Under the pieces are notes generated by a model that saw only the letters and a list, made by a program, of their open reading frames with translations, was not told the DNA's origin and searched no databases. From positions 310,001 to 374,000 of the forward strand of contig NZ_LUVZ01000023.1 of the NCBI RefSeq assembly GCF_001593385.1: 64,000 nucleotides of DNA, written 5' to 3'. The stretch comes from Chryseobacterium cucumeris. Its GTDB lineage: Bacteria > Bacteroidota > Bacteroidia > Flavobacteriales > Weeksellaceae. Position 1 is the first letter of the stretch; every line of letters begins with the position of its first letter. Below, in pieces: positions 17,454-26,634 of the stretch. A program made the position numbers and the translations under genes.

Positions 17454-18117
17454 TTTTATTTTTCAGTTACAGAAATAATCTATCATTTTATTAAAGATTT
17501 TATCTTGAAGCCAAAAATTCCTCGAAAGATTCTTTTTTCATCATTTAATCTTTTTCTGAGCAATCATTTTCAAATGTGAAAATTATTAACCAAAATAATA
17601 AAAAAAATCTACTACACCGATACTACATGATTTGTTTTTGTTTTCAATATGTTGTTATTCAGTAATTTGTATAACATGTGTCAATTGAATATAATACACT
17701 TATTAATGAATTAATAATGATTTTGTAGTAAAATTTTTATTTGCAGCTTTCGCTCTTGTTTTTAAAATTTCACCCACTGTGAACAACCCATAACTTTAAA
17801 TTAAACCTTATCACATCTTATTATTTTACAAAATTCTGTGATTTTCTGGTCATAAAGAATTGGAACAAATTCATTATTATCATCATAATTATTTATTTTT
17901 TTATAATATTAAGTGATTGTAAATCAATTGTATATTGTTGTAGTGTATCTTTGTAGTACCTGTTCTTTTTGTTTTTTATTGAAAATATATAAGTTTTGTA
18001 TAAGGTTTCATTTTATGAATTTGTAGTAATTTTTGTATGAAACTTAAAGTTTGCTTAGAAAATCCCCGAATGTAGATTATAATTTTCAAGATACTTATCC
18101 AAAATTTATTAAAGAAA
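17454..18117. other. AT-rich intergenic region, 664 bp
   Basis: No gene was seen on either strand. It holds a -7 box at 17946-17953 and five exact copies of the heptamer TGTAGTA in either orientation (17610, 17621, 17724, 17952, 18022) plus a near copy TGTAGTG at 17939. These look like binding sites for an unknown regulator of the sugar genes downstream. Confidence 0.5.
17946..17953 (+). promoter_or_regulatory. Candidate -7 box for the nucleotidyltransferase gene
   Basis: TATCTTTG fits TAnnTTTG. It would leave an untranslated leader of about 155 nt before the ATG at 18118. The TGTAGTG/TGTAGTA copies at 17939 and 17952 overlap it. Confidence 0.4.
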
Positions 18118-19035
18118 ATGAATACAAATCACCACCATCCTACACTCATCATTTTAGCAGCCGGAATGGGCAGCAGATATGGAGGTCTTAAACAGTTAGA
18201 TATATTTACTCCACAGGGAGATACCATTATAGATTTTTCTTTATATGATGCATTGCAGGCTGGTTTTAAGAAGTTTGTTTTCATTATTCGTGAAAGTTTT
18301 GAAAATGAGTTTAAGTCATTAATAGAAAAAAAAATAAAAGGAAAAGCCGAAATAGAGTACGTGTATCAGGAGATTGATCGTGTCCCTCAGGAATATCTAA
18401 ATGCAGAACGTACCAAACCCTGGGGAACAGGACATGCCTTACTGCTTACCAAAGATGTGGTACACGAAAACTTCGCCATTATTAATGCTGATGATTTTTA
18501 TGGGAGAGATGCCTTTATGGTGATGTATGATTTTCTAAAAAAAACAGATATCAACTCTTATCATTTTAGTATGATAGGCTATTTACTGAAGAATACGGTT
18601 TCAGACCATGGCTATGTTTCCCGGGGTGTATGTGAGGTAGATTGTAATGGAAACTTATTAAATGTAACAGAAAGAACATATATAGAGAAAAGCGAAAACG
18701 GGCTAAGGTACAAAGAAGAAGATGAGAGTTTTACAACAATTGAAGAGGAGGTAACAGTATCTATGAATTTTTGGGGTTTCACACCCAGGTGTTTTGAATT
18801 TGGTAATGATTCTTTTAAGCGTTTTTTAGAGAAAAACAAAGGGAATTTGAAAGCAGAATACTATTTACCCACTTTGGTTGCCGACAGTATAGCATCCGGA
18901 AAAGTTAACGTAAAATTACTGAAATCTAATGACAGGTGGTTTGGAGTTACCTACCCTGAAGATAAAGAAATTGTACAAAAAAGGATTTCAGAACTAAGAA
19001 TGAAGAAGCTGTATCCTGAGAATTTATGGGAATAA
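18118..19035 (+). CDS. Sugar-1-phosphate nucleotidyltransferase
   Basis: 305 residues of the NTP_transferase family. The nucleotide-binding loop is LAAGMGSRYGGLKQL, followed by the PWGTGHALL segment and the metal-binding NADDFYG. Such enzymes join a sugar 1-phosphate to UTP or another NTP. In this locus it may supply UDP-glucose or a UDP-sugar for the GalT reaction, or act on an N-acetylhexosamine 1-phosphate; the sequence does not decide. The NagB-LmbE gene follows after 103 bp on the same strand. Confidence 0.8.
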   Translation: MNTNHHHPTLIILAAGMGSRYGGLKQLDIFTPQGDTIIDFSLYDALQAGFKKFVFIIRESFENEFKSLIEKKIKGKAEIEYVYQEIDRVPQEYLNAERTKPWGTGHALLLTKDVVHENFAIINADDFYGRDAFMVMYDFLKKTDINSYHFSMIGYLLKNTVSDHGYVSRGVCEVDCNGNLLNVTERTYIEKSENGLRYKEEDESFTTIEEEVTVSMNFWGFTPRCFEFGNDSFKRFLEKNKGNLKAEYYLPTLVADSIASGKVNVKLLKSNDRWFGVTYPEDKEIVQKRISELRMKKLYPENLWE

Positions 19036-19138
19036 GCTGGCATTACAATTTTAATGTAAGCATTCAACAGCAGATTCTTACAGGTTTCAACAATTAGGTA
19101 TAAATTTAATTTTAGCACTTCCCAAAAACCAAATTAAT

Positions 19139-21067
19139 ATGTTAAAAAGCACAATAGATTCCTCTACAGGATTCGAGAAAAGATTTGAAAAGATAGAAAC
19201 AGTTATTTTCACGGATTCGCTTTCAGCTTCAAAATCTGTAGCAAAAGAAATTTCTGATCTTATACGCGTCAAGCAGTCCCAGAAACAACCTTGTATTTTA
19301 GGGCTGGCTACAGGGTCTTCTCCCAAGAGCTTATACGCAGAATTGGTACGAATGCACAGAGAAGAAGGTCTGAGCTTCAAAAACGTAATTACTTTCAACC
19401 TTGACGAATATTATCCTATGGAACCAGATTCCGTACATAGTTATGTTCGTTTTATGAAAGAGTTATTGTTTGATAAAGTAGATATTCTCTCTGAAAATTA
19501 TCACATTCCTGACGGAACATTATCCAAAGAAGAAATAGCAGATTATTGTACAGAATACGAACTTAAAATAGAAGCCTTAGGCGGGATAGATTTGCAGGTT
19601 CTGGGTATTGGTGGTAATGGTCATATCGGATTTAATGAATCGGGTTCCCTGCAAAATTCCAAAACCCGTCTTGTAGCTTTAGATCATATCACAAGAGTAG
19701 CAGCAAGCAATGAGTTTTTAGGACTGTCGAATACTCCCAGAACAGCTATTACATTGGGAGTGAAGAAAATAATGGAAGCGAAAAGAGTAATACTCCTGGC
19801 GTGGGGTGAATCTAAATCAAATATTATAAAAGAGTCTGTAGAAGGCCCTGTTACCAATCTAGTACCAGCCTCTTATCTGCAGGAACACAAAAATGCCACT
19901 TTTGTGTTAGATCAGGCAGCTGCTCATAAGCTTACCCGAATTAATACTCCATGGCTGGTAGAAAAAATAGAATGGACTGATGCATTAATCCGAAAAGCAG
20001 TTTTGGGGTTAGCCCAAAAAATAAAAAAACCAATATTGATGCTTACCGATTCGGATTATATAGAAAACGGAATGAGCGATCTGTTGGCAGATAAAGGGCC
20101 AGCCTACAATATCAATATTCAAATTTTCAATAAATTACAACACACCATAACGGGATGGCCGGGAGGTAAACCAGGAGCAGATGATAGTAATAGACCAGAA
20201 AGGAAAACTCCGGCCAAGAAAAGAGTTCTTATATTCAGTCCGCATCCGGATGATGATATTATTAGTATGGGCGGAACTTTCATAAGGCTACACCAGCAGG
20301 GGCATGAGGTTCACGTTGCTTATCAAACTTCCGGAAATATAGCCGTAGCAGATTCTGAAGCATTGCGGTTTGCCAATTTTGTTTGTGACTACAACGAAAT
20401 GTTTGGTATAGAAAATAATGCGGCACAAAAGATTTTTGACAAAGCAACCAAATTTTTACAAAATAAAAAAAATAGTGATATAGACATTCCTGAGGTAAGG
20501 CATATCAAGGGCTTAATAAGGAAAGGAGAAGCAAAATCCACTTGCTATTATGTGGGAATACCAGACAGTCAGATTCATTTTTTAGAAATGCCTTTCTATG
20601 AGACAGGCAGAATAGAAAAAAAACCATTAAGTACAGAAGATACAAAAATTGTAACAGATATAATAGACAAAGTAAAACCACATCAGATATACGCAGCTGG
20701 TGACTTAGCAGATCCTCATGGAACACACAAAGTATGTTTAGATGCTGTTTTTGAATCTGTTAAGAATTTAAAATCGAAGGAATACATGAAAGATTGTTGG
20801 CTATGGCTATACAGAGGAGCATGGAAAGAATGGTCTATAGAAGAAATAGAAATGGCAGTTCCCCTAAGCCCGGACCAGATTTTGGAGAAACGCTATGGAA
20901 TTTTCAAGCATCAATCTCAAAAAGATGGAGTCGTATTCCAGGGAACGGATATGAGAGAATTCTGGCAAAGAGCAGAAGAAAGAAACAGAGAAACAGCTGA
21001 AACCTATCATAAAATGGGGCTTGCTACTTATGCTGCCATGGAAGCTTTTGTAAGGTGGAGATTCTAA
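19139..21067 (+). CDS. nagB: Glucosamine-6-phosphate deaminase fused to an LmbE-like domain
   Basis: 642 residues in two parts. The N-terminal NagB part (about 1-275) has GLATGSSP, the catalytic FNLDEYYPM and GNGHIGFNE motifs and converts glucosamine 6-phosphate to fructose 6-phosphate and ammonia. The C-terminal part (about 355-642) is an LmbE/PIG-L zinc deacetylase with H369-P-D371-D372 in FSPHPDDDII and the later zinc ligand region PHGTHK (H527, H530). This fusion is known in Bacteroidota. The second domain might deacetylate an amino sugar and feed the first, which is inference. It links the locus to amino-sugar use. Confidence 0.9.
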   Translation: MLKSTIDSSTGFEKRFEKIETVIFTDSLSASKSVAKEISDLIRVKQSQKQPCILGLATGSSPKSLYAELVRMHREEGLSFKNVITFNLDEYYPMEPDSVHSYVRFMKELLFDKVDILSENYHIPDGTLSKEEIADYCTEYELKIEALGGIDLQVLGIGGNGHIGFNESGSLQNSKTRLVALDHITRVAASNEFLGLSNTPRTAITLGVKKIMEAKRVILLAWGESKSNIIKESVEGPVTNLVPASYLQEHKNATFVLDQAAAHKLTRINTPWLVEKIEWTDALIRKAVLGLAQKIKKPILMLTDSDYIENGMSDLLADKGPAYNINIQIFNKLQHTITGWPGGKPGADDSNRPERKTPAKKRVLIFSPHPDDDIISMGGTFIRLHQQGHEVHVAYQTSGNIAVADSEALRFANFVCDYNEMFGIENNAAQKIFDKATKFLQNKKNSDIDIPEVRHIKGLIRKGEAKSTCYYVGIPDSQIHFLEMPFYETGRIEKKPLSTEDTKIVTDIIDKVKPHQIYAAGDLADPHGTHKVCLDAVFESVKNLKSKEYMKDCWLWLYRGAWKEWSIEEIEMAVPLSPDQILEKRYGIFKHQSQKDGVVFQGTDMREFWQRAEERNRETAETYHKMGLATYAAMEAFVRWRF

Positions 21068-21777
21068 AAAATTAAAATTCAATAAACAGGGTAAACAAAA
21101 AATACAAGCTCTGGTAAAGGCCGTAAATGATGTAGAACAAATTTTAAAGGTTAATTAAAGGGCATTATGCCTATATTTTAAGAATATATTGCAGAAATTT
21201 TAAAGATTTTGCAAAGTATTTGGGTAGTTGTACTCGAAATTCTTTGCACTTTATTCCATGCTTTGATAAGAAGTAATTCTTCACTAATGCAAAATCTTAT
21301 CAATCTAATTTAGGTACACCTTATTGTACATCTTTTTGAATTAATTAATAATGGTTTGGGAAACCTTTCTAAACTTATTCACAATTCTTTTTCTTTCAAT
21401 GCAAAAAAGTTGTAAAGCCAAAGATGTTGAAGGTATCTTTCAATGTTTTTTGGCTTATTATTCATTATTAAAAAAAACACAAAACAGAAGCGGGTAAAAC
21501 ATACTTTTTGCGTGAAAAATGTTGCTATGGAACGGTAAAAAGGTTACCTGAAACATTTTGAAAATGAACTCTAAACTTGCTTACTGAAGATTTTTTTAAC
21601 CTTTAAAAAACTAACCTTAATATTTAATTGTTGATCCATTGGAATAAAGTTAAAGCGCTGATATATTAAATGTTATCGGTGTTTTTATGTTGTTCTTATT
21701 AAAAGTAAGAATGAAGTCTGTCAACCATCATCAATTTACAGGAGGCTTTTTAATAAGGCATATTCTAATCTTTTTCA
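21068..21777. other. Intergenic region upstream of the second SusC gene
   Basis: About 700 bp without a convincing gene. A short open stretch at 21054-21155 encodes a coding-like Lys/Gln-rich tail but has no start and may be a relic. The regulatory signals for susC lie at the downstream end (21778-21845). Confidence 0.4.
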
Positions 21778-21845
21778 AACTGGTGGTAAAGGGATAAAAA
21801 CTGGTGGTTACCAGTATGCAGGTGTGAAGTAAAAATATACATTTG
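21778..21845 (+). promoter_or_regulatory. GntR-type operator and promoter of the SusCD-GH31 operon
   Basis: AACTGGTGGT occurs at 21778 and 21799, a 21-bp period. The second copy is part of the palindrome ACTGGT-GGTT-ACCAGT. TATG at 21815-21818 stands at the -33 position, followed after exactly 19 bp by the -7 box TACATTTG (21838-21845). The same arrangement recurs at 31530-31597 and 33551-33618. The palindrome arms equal those of NagR/DasR-type GntR operators. The leader to the ATG is about 125 nt. Confidence 0.8.
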
Positions 21846-21977
21846 ATTAACAAACAGTTAATGTTTTAGTAATAGCCAGTTCCCTCTCAGGCAAAGGAAA
21901 AAATAAGAAAAAGAGATTAGTAAGAAAGCAACTACTCTAAGGTAAAATAATATCCAATAAATAAAATTAATAAAAGC

Positions 21978-24851
21978 ATGAAGAAAAAAAAGATTATTTT
22001 GAGTGCAGTTCTAATGTCCTCTATACCATTTGTGTATGCACAGGAAACTAAAAACAAACCTTCGGACACCCTCATGAAGAAAGTAAAAAATGTGGAAGAA
22101 ATTGTTTTAGTAGGATACGGAAAACAGAAAAAAGGAACTGTTTCCGGATCTATAGCTTCTGTTGACAAAAGGATACTACAGGATCGCCCAACAACAAGTT
22201 TAACAGCCAGTATACAAGGTGCTTTACCCGGAGTTACAATTAAATCTTCTTTAGGAGATGTAGGTTCTGTTCCAAACTTAAATGTAAGGGGAAGGAGTGT
22301 TGCTGGTAATTCCCCACTTTATATAATAGATGGAATTCTCTCAAGTGCTGCAGACTTTTCCAGGCTAAGTCCCGCAGATGTAGAAAATATAAGCATATTA
22401 AAAGATGCTTCAGCAGCTATCTATGGTACAAGAGCTGGCTACGGGGTAGTTCTTGTCGAGACCAAAAAAGGGGGTGGAGGTAAGATGAATATAAGTTATA
22501 ATATGTATAATGCCTATCAGACTCCCACTTATTTACCTAAATATGCAGATGCTGTTGGATATATGAAACTAAAAAATGAAGCCTATTACAATGCTAATAA
22601 TAATGTTGGTCATTTTTCTCAGTATAAGCAAGAGCAAATAGATCTTACTGCTGCAGGTACAGATCCAGACAGATACCCTAACACAGATTGGTATAAAGAA
22701 ACTTACAGAAAAATGGCCAATGTGCTTAATAATGAGATTAATGTATCGGGTGGAGATAAAACTCGTTATTTTGCAAGTTTAGGATATTTGAAACAAGAGT
22801 CTCTATCTCCTACAAAAGGAATGGATAGATATTCTTTCAGAACAAACACCTCGTCTAAATTAAGTGATAAGCTTACAGTAAACTCTAATATATCATTTAT
22901 CAAGCAAATGATCAATGATAAGGGAGATGATATTAATACTACAGAATTGGCAAGAATAACTCCTACTATGGCAGTAAGACAGTCCAATGGATGGTGGGGA
23001 TCTATCAATGCTGGTAAAGTCGATAATACATTTGCAAATACCAACCCCGTGAGAAATAACATAGAAGGCGGAGATTCTAAGTCAAATGATCAAAAATTTA
23101 TGGGGGCATTATCTGCAAACTATGTTCCTCTAAAGGGATTAAATATAGATGCCCAAGTCAGTTACTCAAACTGGAACTATCGTTTAGGGGAATTTACAAA
23201 TACACTAAACCCTGTATACAATTTTTTAACTCAAGCTCCTATTAGTGCAACTGCGAGAGCAGTTAATAACTATAAAGAAAAATGGGAATCTGATGAATTA
23301 CTCAATACTCAGGTCCTGGTAAGTTATGAAAAAAATATATCATCACATTATTTTAAAGTGTTGGGAGGGGCTTCTTATGAGGATTATACCTATAGAAAAG
23401 TAGAAGGTAAAAAATCCAATATACCAAAAGATGGATTACATTCTTTAAGTGCTCTTAGTACCCTTGATGGAACGTTAGATGAATTGAAATCTAATACTCA
23501 GCAATATGCTTTCCAGTCTGCTTTCGCCCGTATCAATTATAATTATCAGGAAAAATATTTTTTAGAGGGTATTATGAGGGCAGATGCATCTTCACGTTTT
23601 GCTAAAGAAAACAGATGGGGATATTTTCCGGCAGTTATGGCTTCCTGGAGGTTAGATAAAGAAAATTTTATTAAAAACCTGAATTTTATTAATATCCTGA
23701 AATTGAGAGGTTCTTATGGCAGCGCCGGATCTATCAATACTATTGGCTATTATGACAGCCAGACCTATATGAACAATGGTTCTTCAGTTCTGGGAAATGC
23801 TATAGTAGGGATAGTGGTACCAGGTAGACTTGGTTTTTCTGATATAGGTTGGGAAAAAATTGTTACCAAAAATATAGGTCTGGATGGATCTTTATTCAGC
23901 AATACTTTCACTTTCTCAGTAGATTTTTATAACCGTCTTACAAAAGGCGCATTAATGAGCAATCAGTTACAATATGAGACAGGTGTAGCAGGAAACGAAG
24001 CGCCTCCAATTAATGCGGGTGACGTCCAGAATAAAGGGATAGAAGTTACTTTGGGTTACAATAAAAATTTTGAAAATGGGGACTTTTACATCAATGCTAA
24101 TTTTGCTAAAAATCAGAATAATATTCTCTCACTTGTCAATAGCAAACCTCTATACAATGATTATTGGATAACACAAGTAGGAGGCTCAATTGGTGATTTC
24201 TACGGATATAAAACTGCAGGTCTCTTAACCCAGGAAGATATTAATAATAATTATCCCAGATTATACAGTTCCTCTCAGCCTGGCGATATCAAGTATGTAG
24301 ATATCAATGGAGATGGAGTTGTTAATGAAAATGATAGAACGGTAATAGGAAATGATGTTCCCAGTTTCACGTATGGTTTAAGTATAGGAGGCAGATATAA
24401 AAATTTTGATCTCAGCGTAGTAGGGCAAGGGGTAGCGAATGTTCAGGTATATCTGGATAAAGAATCCTCTCAGGCATTTTTCAATGGTGCAGGGGTAAAG
24501 CAATATGTTTTAGATAACAGATGGACTCCTGAAAATCCAAATCCTAATGCTTTGTACCATAGAGTATTGCCGGCTGGGGGTGGAACTCAGAATATAGGTG
24601 TCACTTCAGATTTTTGGCTTTTTGATGCAAGTTACTTCAGAATCAAGTCTGTTACTTTAGGATATTCCCTTCCTCAGGAAGTAGTTAGCCGCATAGGATT
24701 GAAAAAATTCAGAATATATGCAAACTTAGAAAATTACTTTACGCTGAGAGGAGACAAAAGGGTGAAAGATTTTGATCCTGAAATGGCTAGTGCTCGTGCC
24801 ACATATCCGAATTTAAAAACCGTATCGTTTGGTATAAATGCAACCTTTTAA
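21978..24851 (+). CDS. SusC-family TonB-dependent transporter (glycan locus)
   Basis: 957 residues. Signal peptide (to about residue 22, VYAQ), then directly a TonB-box-like EEIVLVGYGKQK and the plug (about 40-160) with YIIDGILSSAADF and SILKDASAAIYGTRAGYGVV, then the barrel. Unlike the SusC at 11951 it lacks the N-terminal CarboxypepD_reg domain. It pairs with the SusD-like protein 6 bp downstream and is followed by a GH31 enzyme, so it probably imports oligosaccharides released at the surface. The GntR-type operator lies in its promoter. Confidence 0.92.
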   Translation: MKKKKIILSAVLMSSIPFVYAQETKNKPSDTLMKKVKNVEEIVLVGYGKQKKGTVSGSIASVDKRILQDRPTTSLTASIQGALPGVTIKSSLGDVGSVPNLNVRGRSVAGNSPLYIIDGILSSAADFSRLSPADVENISILKDASAAIYGTRAGYGVVLVETKKGGGGKMNISYNMYNAYQTPTYLPKYADAVGYMKLKNEAYYNANNNVGHFSQYKQEQIDLTAAGTDPDRYPNTDWYKETYRKMANVLNNEINVSGGDKTRYFASLGYLKQESLSPTKGMDRYSFRTNTSSKLSDKLTVNSNISFIKQMINDKGDDINTTELARITPTMAVRQSNGWWGSINAGKVDNTFANTNPVRNNIEGGDSKSNDQKFMGALSANYVPLKGLNIDAQVSYSNWNYRLGEFTNTLNPVYNFLTQAPISATARAVNNYKEKWESDELLNTQVLVSYEKNISSHYFKVLGGASYEDYTYRKVEGKKSNIPKDGLHSLSALSTLDGTLDELKSNTQQYAFQSAFARINYNYQEKYFLEGIMRADASSRFAKENRWGYFPAVMASWRLDKENFIKNLNFINILKLRGSYGSAGSINTIGYYDSQTYMNNGSSVLGNAIVGIVVPGRLGFSDIGWEKIVTKNIGLDGSLFSNTFTFSVDFYNRLTKGALMSNQLQYETGVAGNEAPPINAGDVQNKGIEVTLGYNKNFENGDFYINANFAKNQNNILSLVNSKPLYNDYWITQVGGSIGDFYGYKTAGLLTQEDINNNYPRLYSSSQPGDIKYVDINGDGVVNENDRTVIGNDVPSFTYGLSIGGRYKNFDLSVVGQGVANVQVYLDKESSQAFFNGAGVKQYVLDNRWTPENPNPNALYHRVLPAGGGTQNIGVTSDFWLFDASYFRIKSVTLGYSLPQEVVSRIGLKKFRIYANLENYFTLRGDKRVKDFDPEMASARATYPNLKTVSFGINATF

Positions 24852-24857
24852 CTTAAA

Positions 24858-26525
24858 ATGAAATATCTAAAAATGAAAAAAATAAAAATTATACTGCTAT
24901 CAATTACTCTGACTATAGTTACTGGTTCTTGTAATTTGGATAGGTTTCCGGAAGACAAAATATCACAAGAAACCTTTTGGAAAACTGAAAAAGATGCTAC
25001 CATGGCACTCAACGGTATTTATGCATACATGTCTTCCGCGGCTTATAGCAGTTTGTATAACGATAGTTATACCGATAACTCATATGCTCAATATCCTTGG
25101 GAAACAACTGCAGTAGATGCTTCTGCAGGAGACATACTCCCTTCTACAGATTTCGGGTATGATTTTACAACAATCAGAAGAGTAAATACCTTTTTAGAAA
25201 ATATTGATAAAATCCCAATGGACAAAGATCTTGCTAAAAGATATATTGCAGAAGCAAGATTTATAAAAGCTTTTAATTATTTTGATTTATCTCAGCGCTT
25301 CGGAGCACTTCCATTAGTGCAGAAATCAGGCGAATTAGATGGCGCCTCTCTTACACCTGTTTCTGAAGCTGAAATTGATGATTTTGTAACCAGTGAATTA
25401 AATGCTATTGAAAATGATTTACCAGCTATCTATACCTCCGGTCAAGATAAGGGTAGAATAACAAAAGGAGCCGTATTAGCATTTAAGGCAAGGGTCTATT
25501 TATACACAGGAAAATATAAAGAAGCCTACGAAGCTGCTCAACTGGTAATGAATTCCGGAATTTACGGGCTTTTCAATACAGCTTCAGTAGACACAAGTAC
25601 AGACTATGATAGCTTTGTTACTTTTACTTCTACTACGGATAAAGATAATTTTTACAAAGGTTTAAGTAATTATCAGGCATTATTCTGGGCTAAAAATGAA
25701 GGCAGTATAGAATCAATTTTAGAAGCTCAATATGTACCAGATTCAAAAGGAACATATAGCAACTACATGACCCTTCTTCTACTGCCCAATGAAGAGAGTG
25801 GATGGAGCTCTATCACCCCAACAATTGATTTAGTGAATGCATATTGGAAAAAAGATGGAACAGCATTTACACCTCCTTCTAATGATACAAGAGCATTAAA
25901 CTATAACAATGGAAATCCAAATGGCTCCTACCTGGACGAATTCAAAAACAGAGACACCCGTTTATATGCAAGTATTATGCACCCAAATGGTCCTTGGTCC
26001 TATCTAAAAGGCTTTGGAACGAACCATCTGTTCACATGGGGTAAAGGAGGAAACAATACATCAAAAATTGGCTATAACTATAAAAAAATGGCAGACTATA
26101 ACTCATTAGATGAAAACTTGAATGCAAGTAATAATTTTATGCTGATTCGCTATGCAGAGGTATTGCTTACTTATGCTGAAGCAAAAAATGAATTTTATGG
26201 GCCAGATGCCTCCATTTATGATGCATTAGATAAAATCAGAAGTAGAGTAGGCATGACAGGAGTTAGCAGAACTCAGACAAAGGAGACCTTGAGGAATATT
26301 ATTAGAAATGAAAGAAGAATAGAGCTCGCTAATGAAGGACATAGATTCTATGATATCAGGAGATGGAAAATTGCTCCCAATGTAATGAAAACAGTCTATG
26401 ATATCACAAATACACAGGTTGCAACAAGAGTCTGGAATGATAAATTTTACAGATTCCCTTATCCTCAGACTGCAGTGGATTTAAATCCAAAATTAAAAGA
26501 AGCCCAGGCAGCAAAAGGGTACTGA
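24858..26525 (+). CDS. SusD-family surface glycan-binding lipoprotein
   Basis: 555 residues, normal SusD length. Lipoprotein signal with lipobox VTGSC; the mature start CNLDRFPEDKISQETFWKTE is typical. TPR segments (IAEARFIKAFNYFDLSQRFG) and the C-terminal signature IIRNERRIELANEGHRFYDI are clear. The start may be ATG 24858 or ATG 24873; the latter gives a shorter, cleaner signal peptide. It is the binding lid of the SusC protein encoded 6 bp upstream. Confidence 0.92.
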   Translation: MKYLKMKKIKIILLSITLTIVTGSCNLDRFPEDKISQETFWKTEKDATMALNGIYAYMSSAAYSSLYNDSYTDNSYAQYPWETTAVDASAGDILPSTDFGYDFTTIRRVNTFLENIDKIPMDKDLAKRYIAEARFIKAFNYFDLSQRFGALPLVQKSGELDGASLTPVSEAEIDDFVTSELNAIENDLPAIYTSGQDKGRITKGAVLAFKARVYLYTGKYKEAYEAAQLVMNSGIYGLFNTASVDTSTDYDSFVTFTSTTDKDNFYKGLSNYQALFWAKNEGSIESILEAQYVPDSKGTYSNYMTLLLLPNEESGWSSITPTIDLVNAYWKKDGTAFTPPSNDTRALNYNNGNPNGSYLDEFKNRDTRLYASIMHPNGPWSYLKGFGTNHLFTWGKGGNNTSKIGYNYKKMADYNSLDENLNASNNFMLIRYAEVLLTYAEAKNEFYGPDASIYDALDKIRSRVGMTGVSRTQTKETLRNIIRNERRIELANEGHRFYDIRRWKIAPNVMKTVYDITNTQVATRVWNDKFYRFPYPQTAVDLNPKLKEAQAAKGY

Positions 26526-26634
26526 TTTTTGAAAGTTTTAATATTACAAAAGATTATAGTTATTTTATCTGAAATATTTATCATATTTTCTTAGGGTAGT
26601 ATAAAATGTAAATTAATAGATAAAGTCAACATAC

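Noticed and set aside
21054..21158. Coding-like tail ending QALVKAVNDVEQILKVN before a stop codon
   Set aside because: It has no start codon, is only about 34 codons long and overlaps the end of nagB in another frame. It may be a relic, but the sequence does not support a gene.
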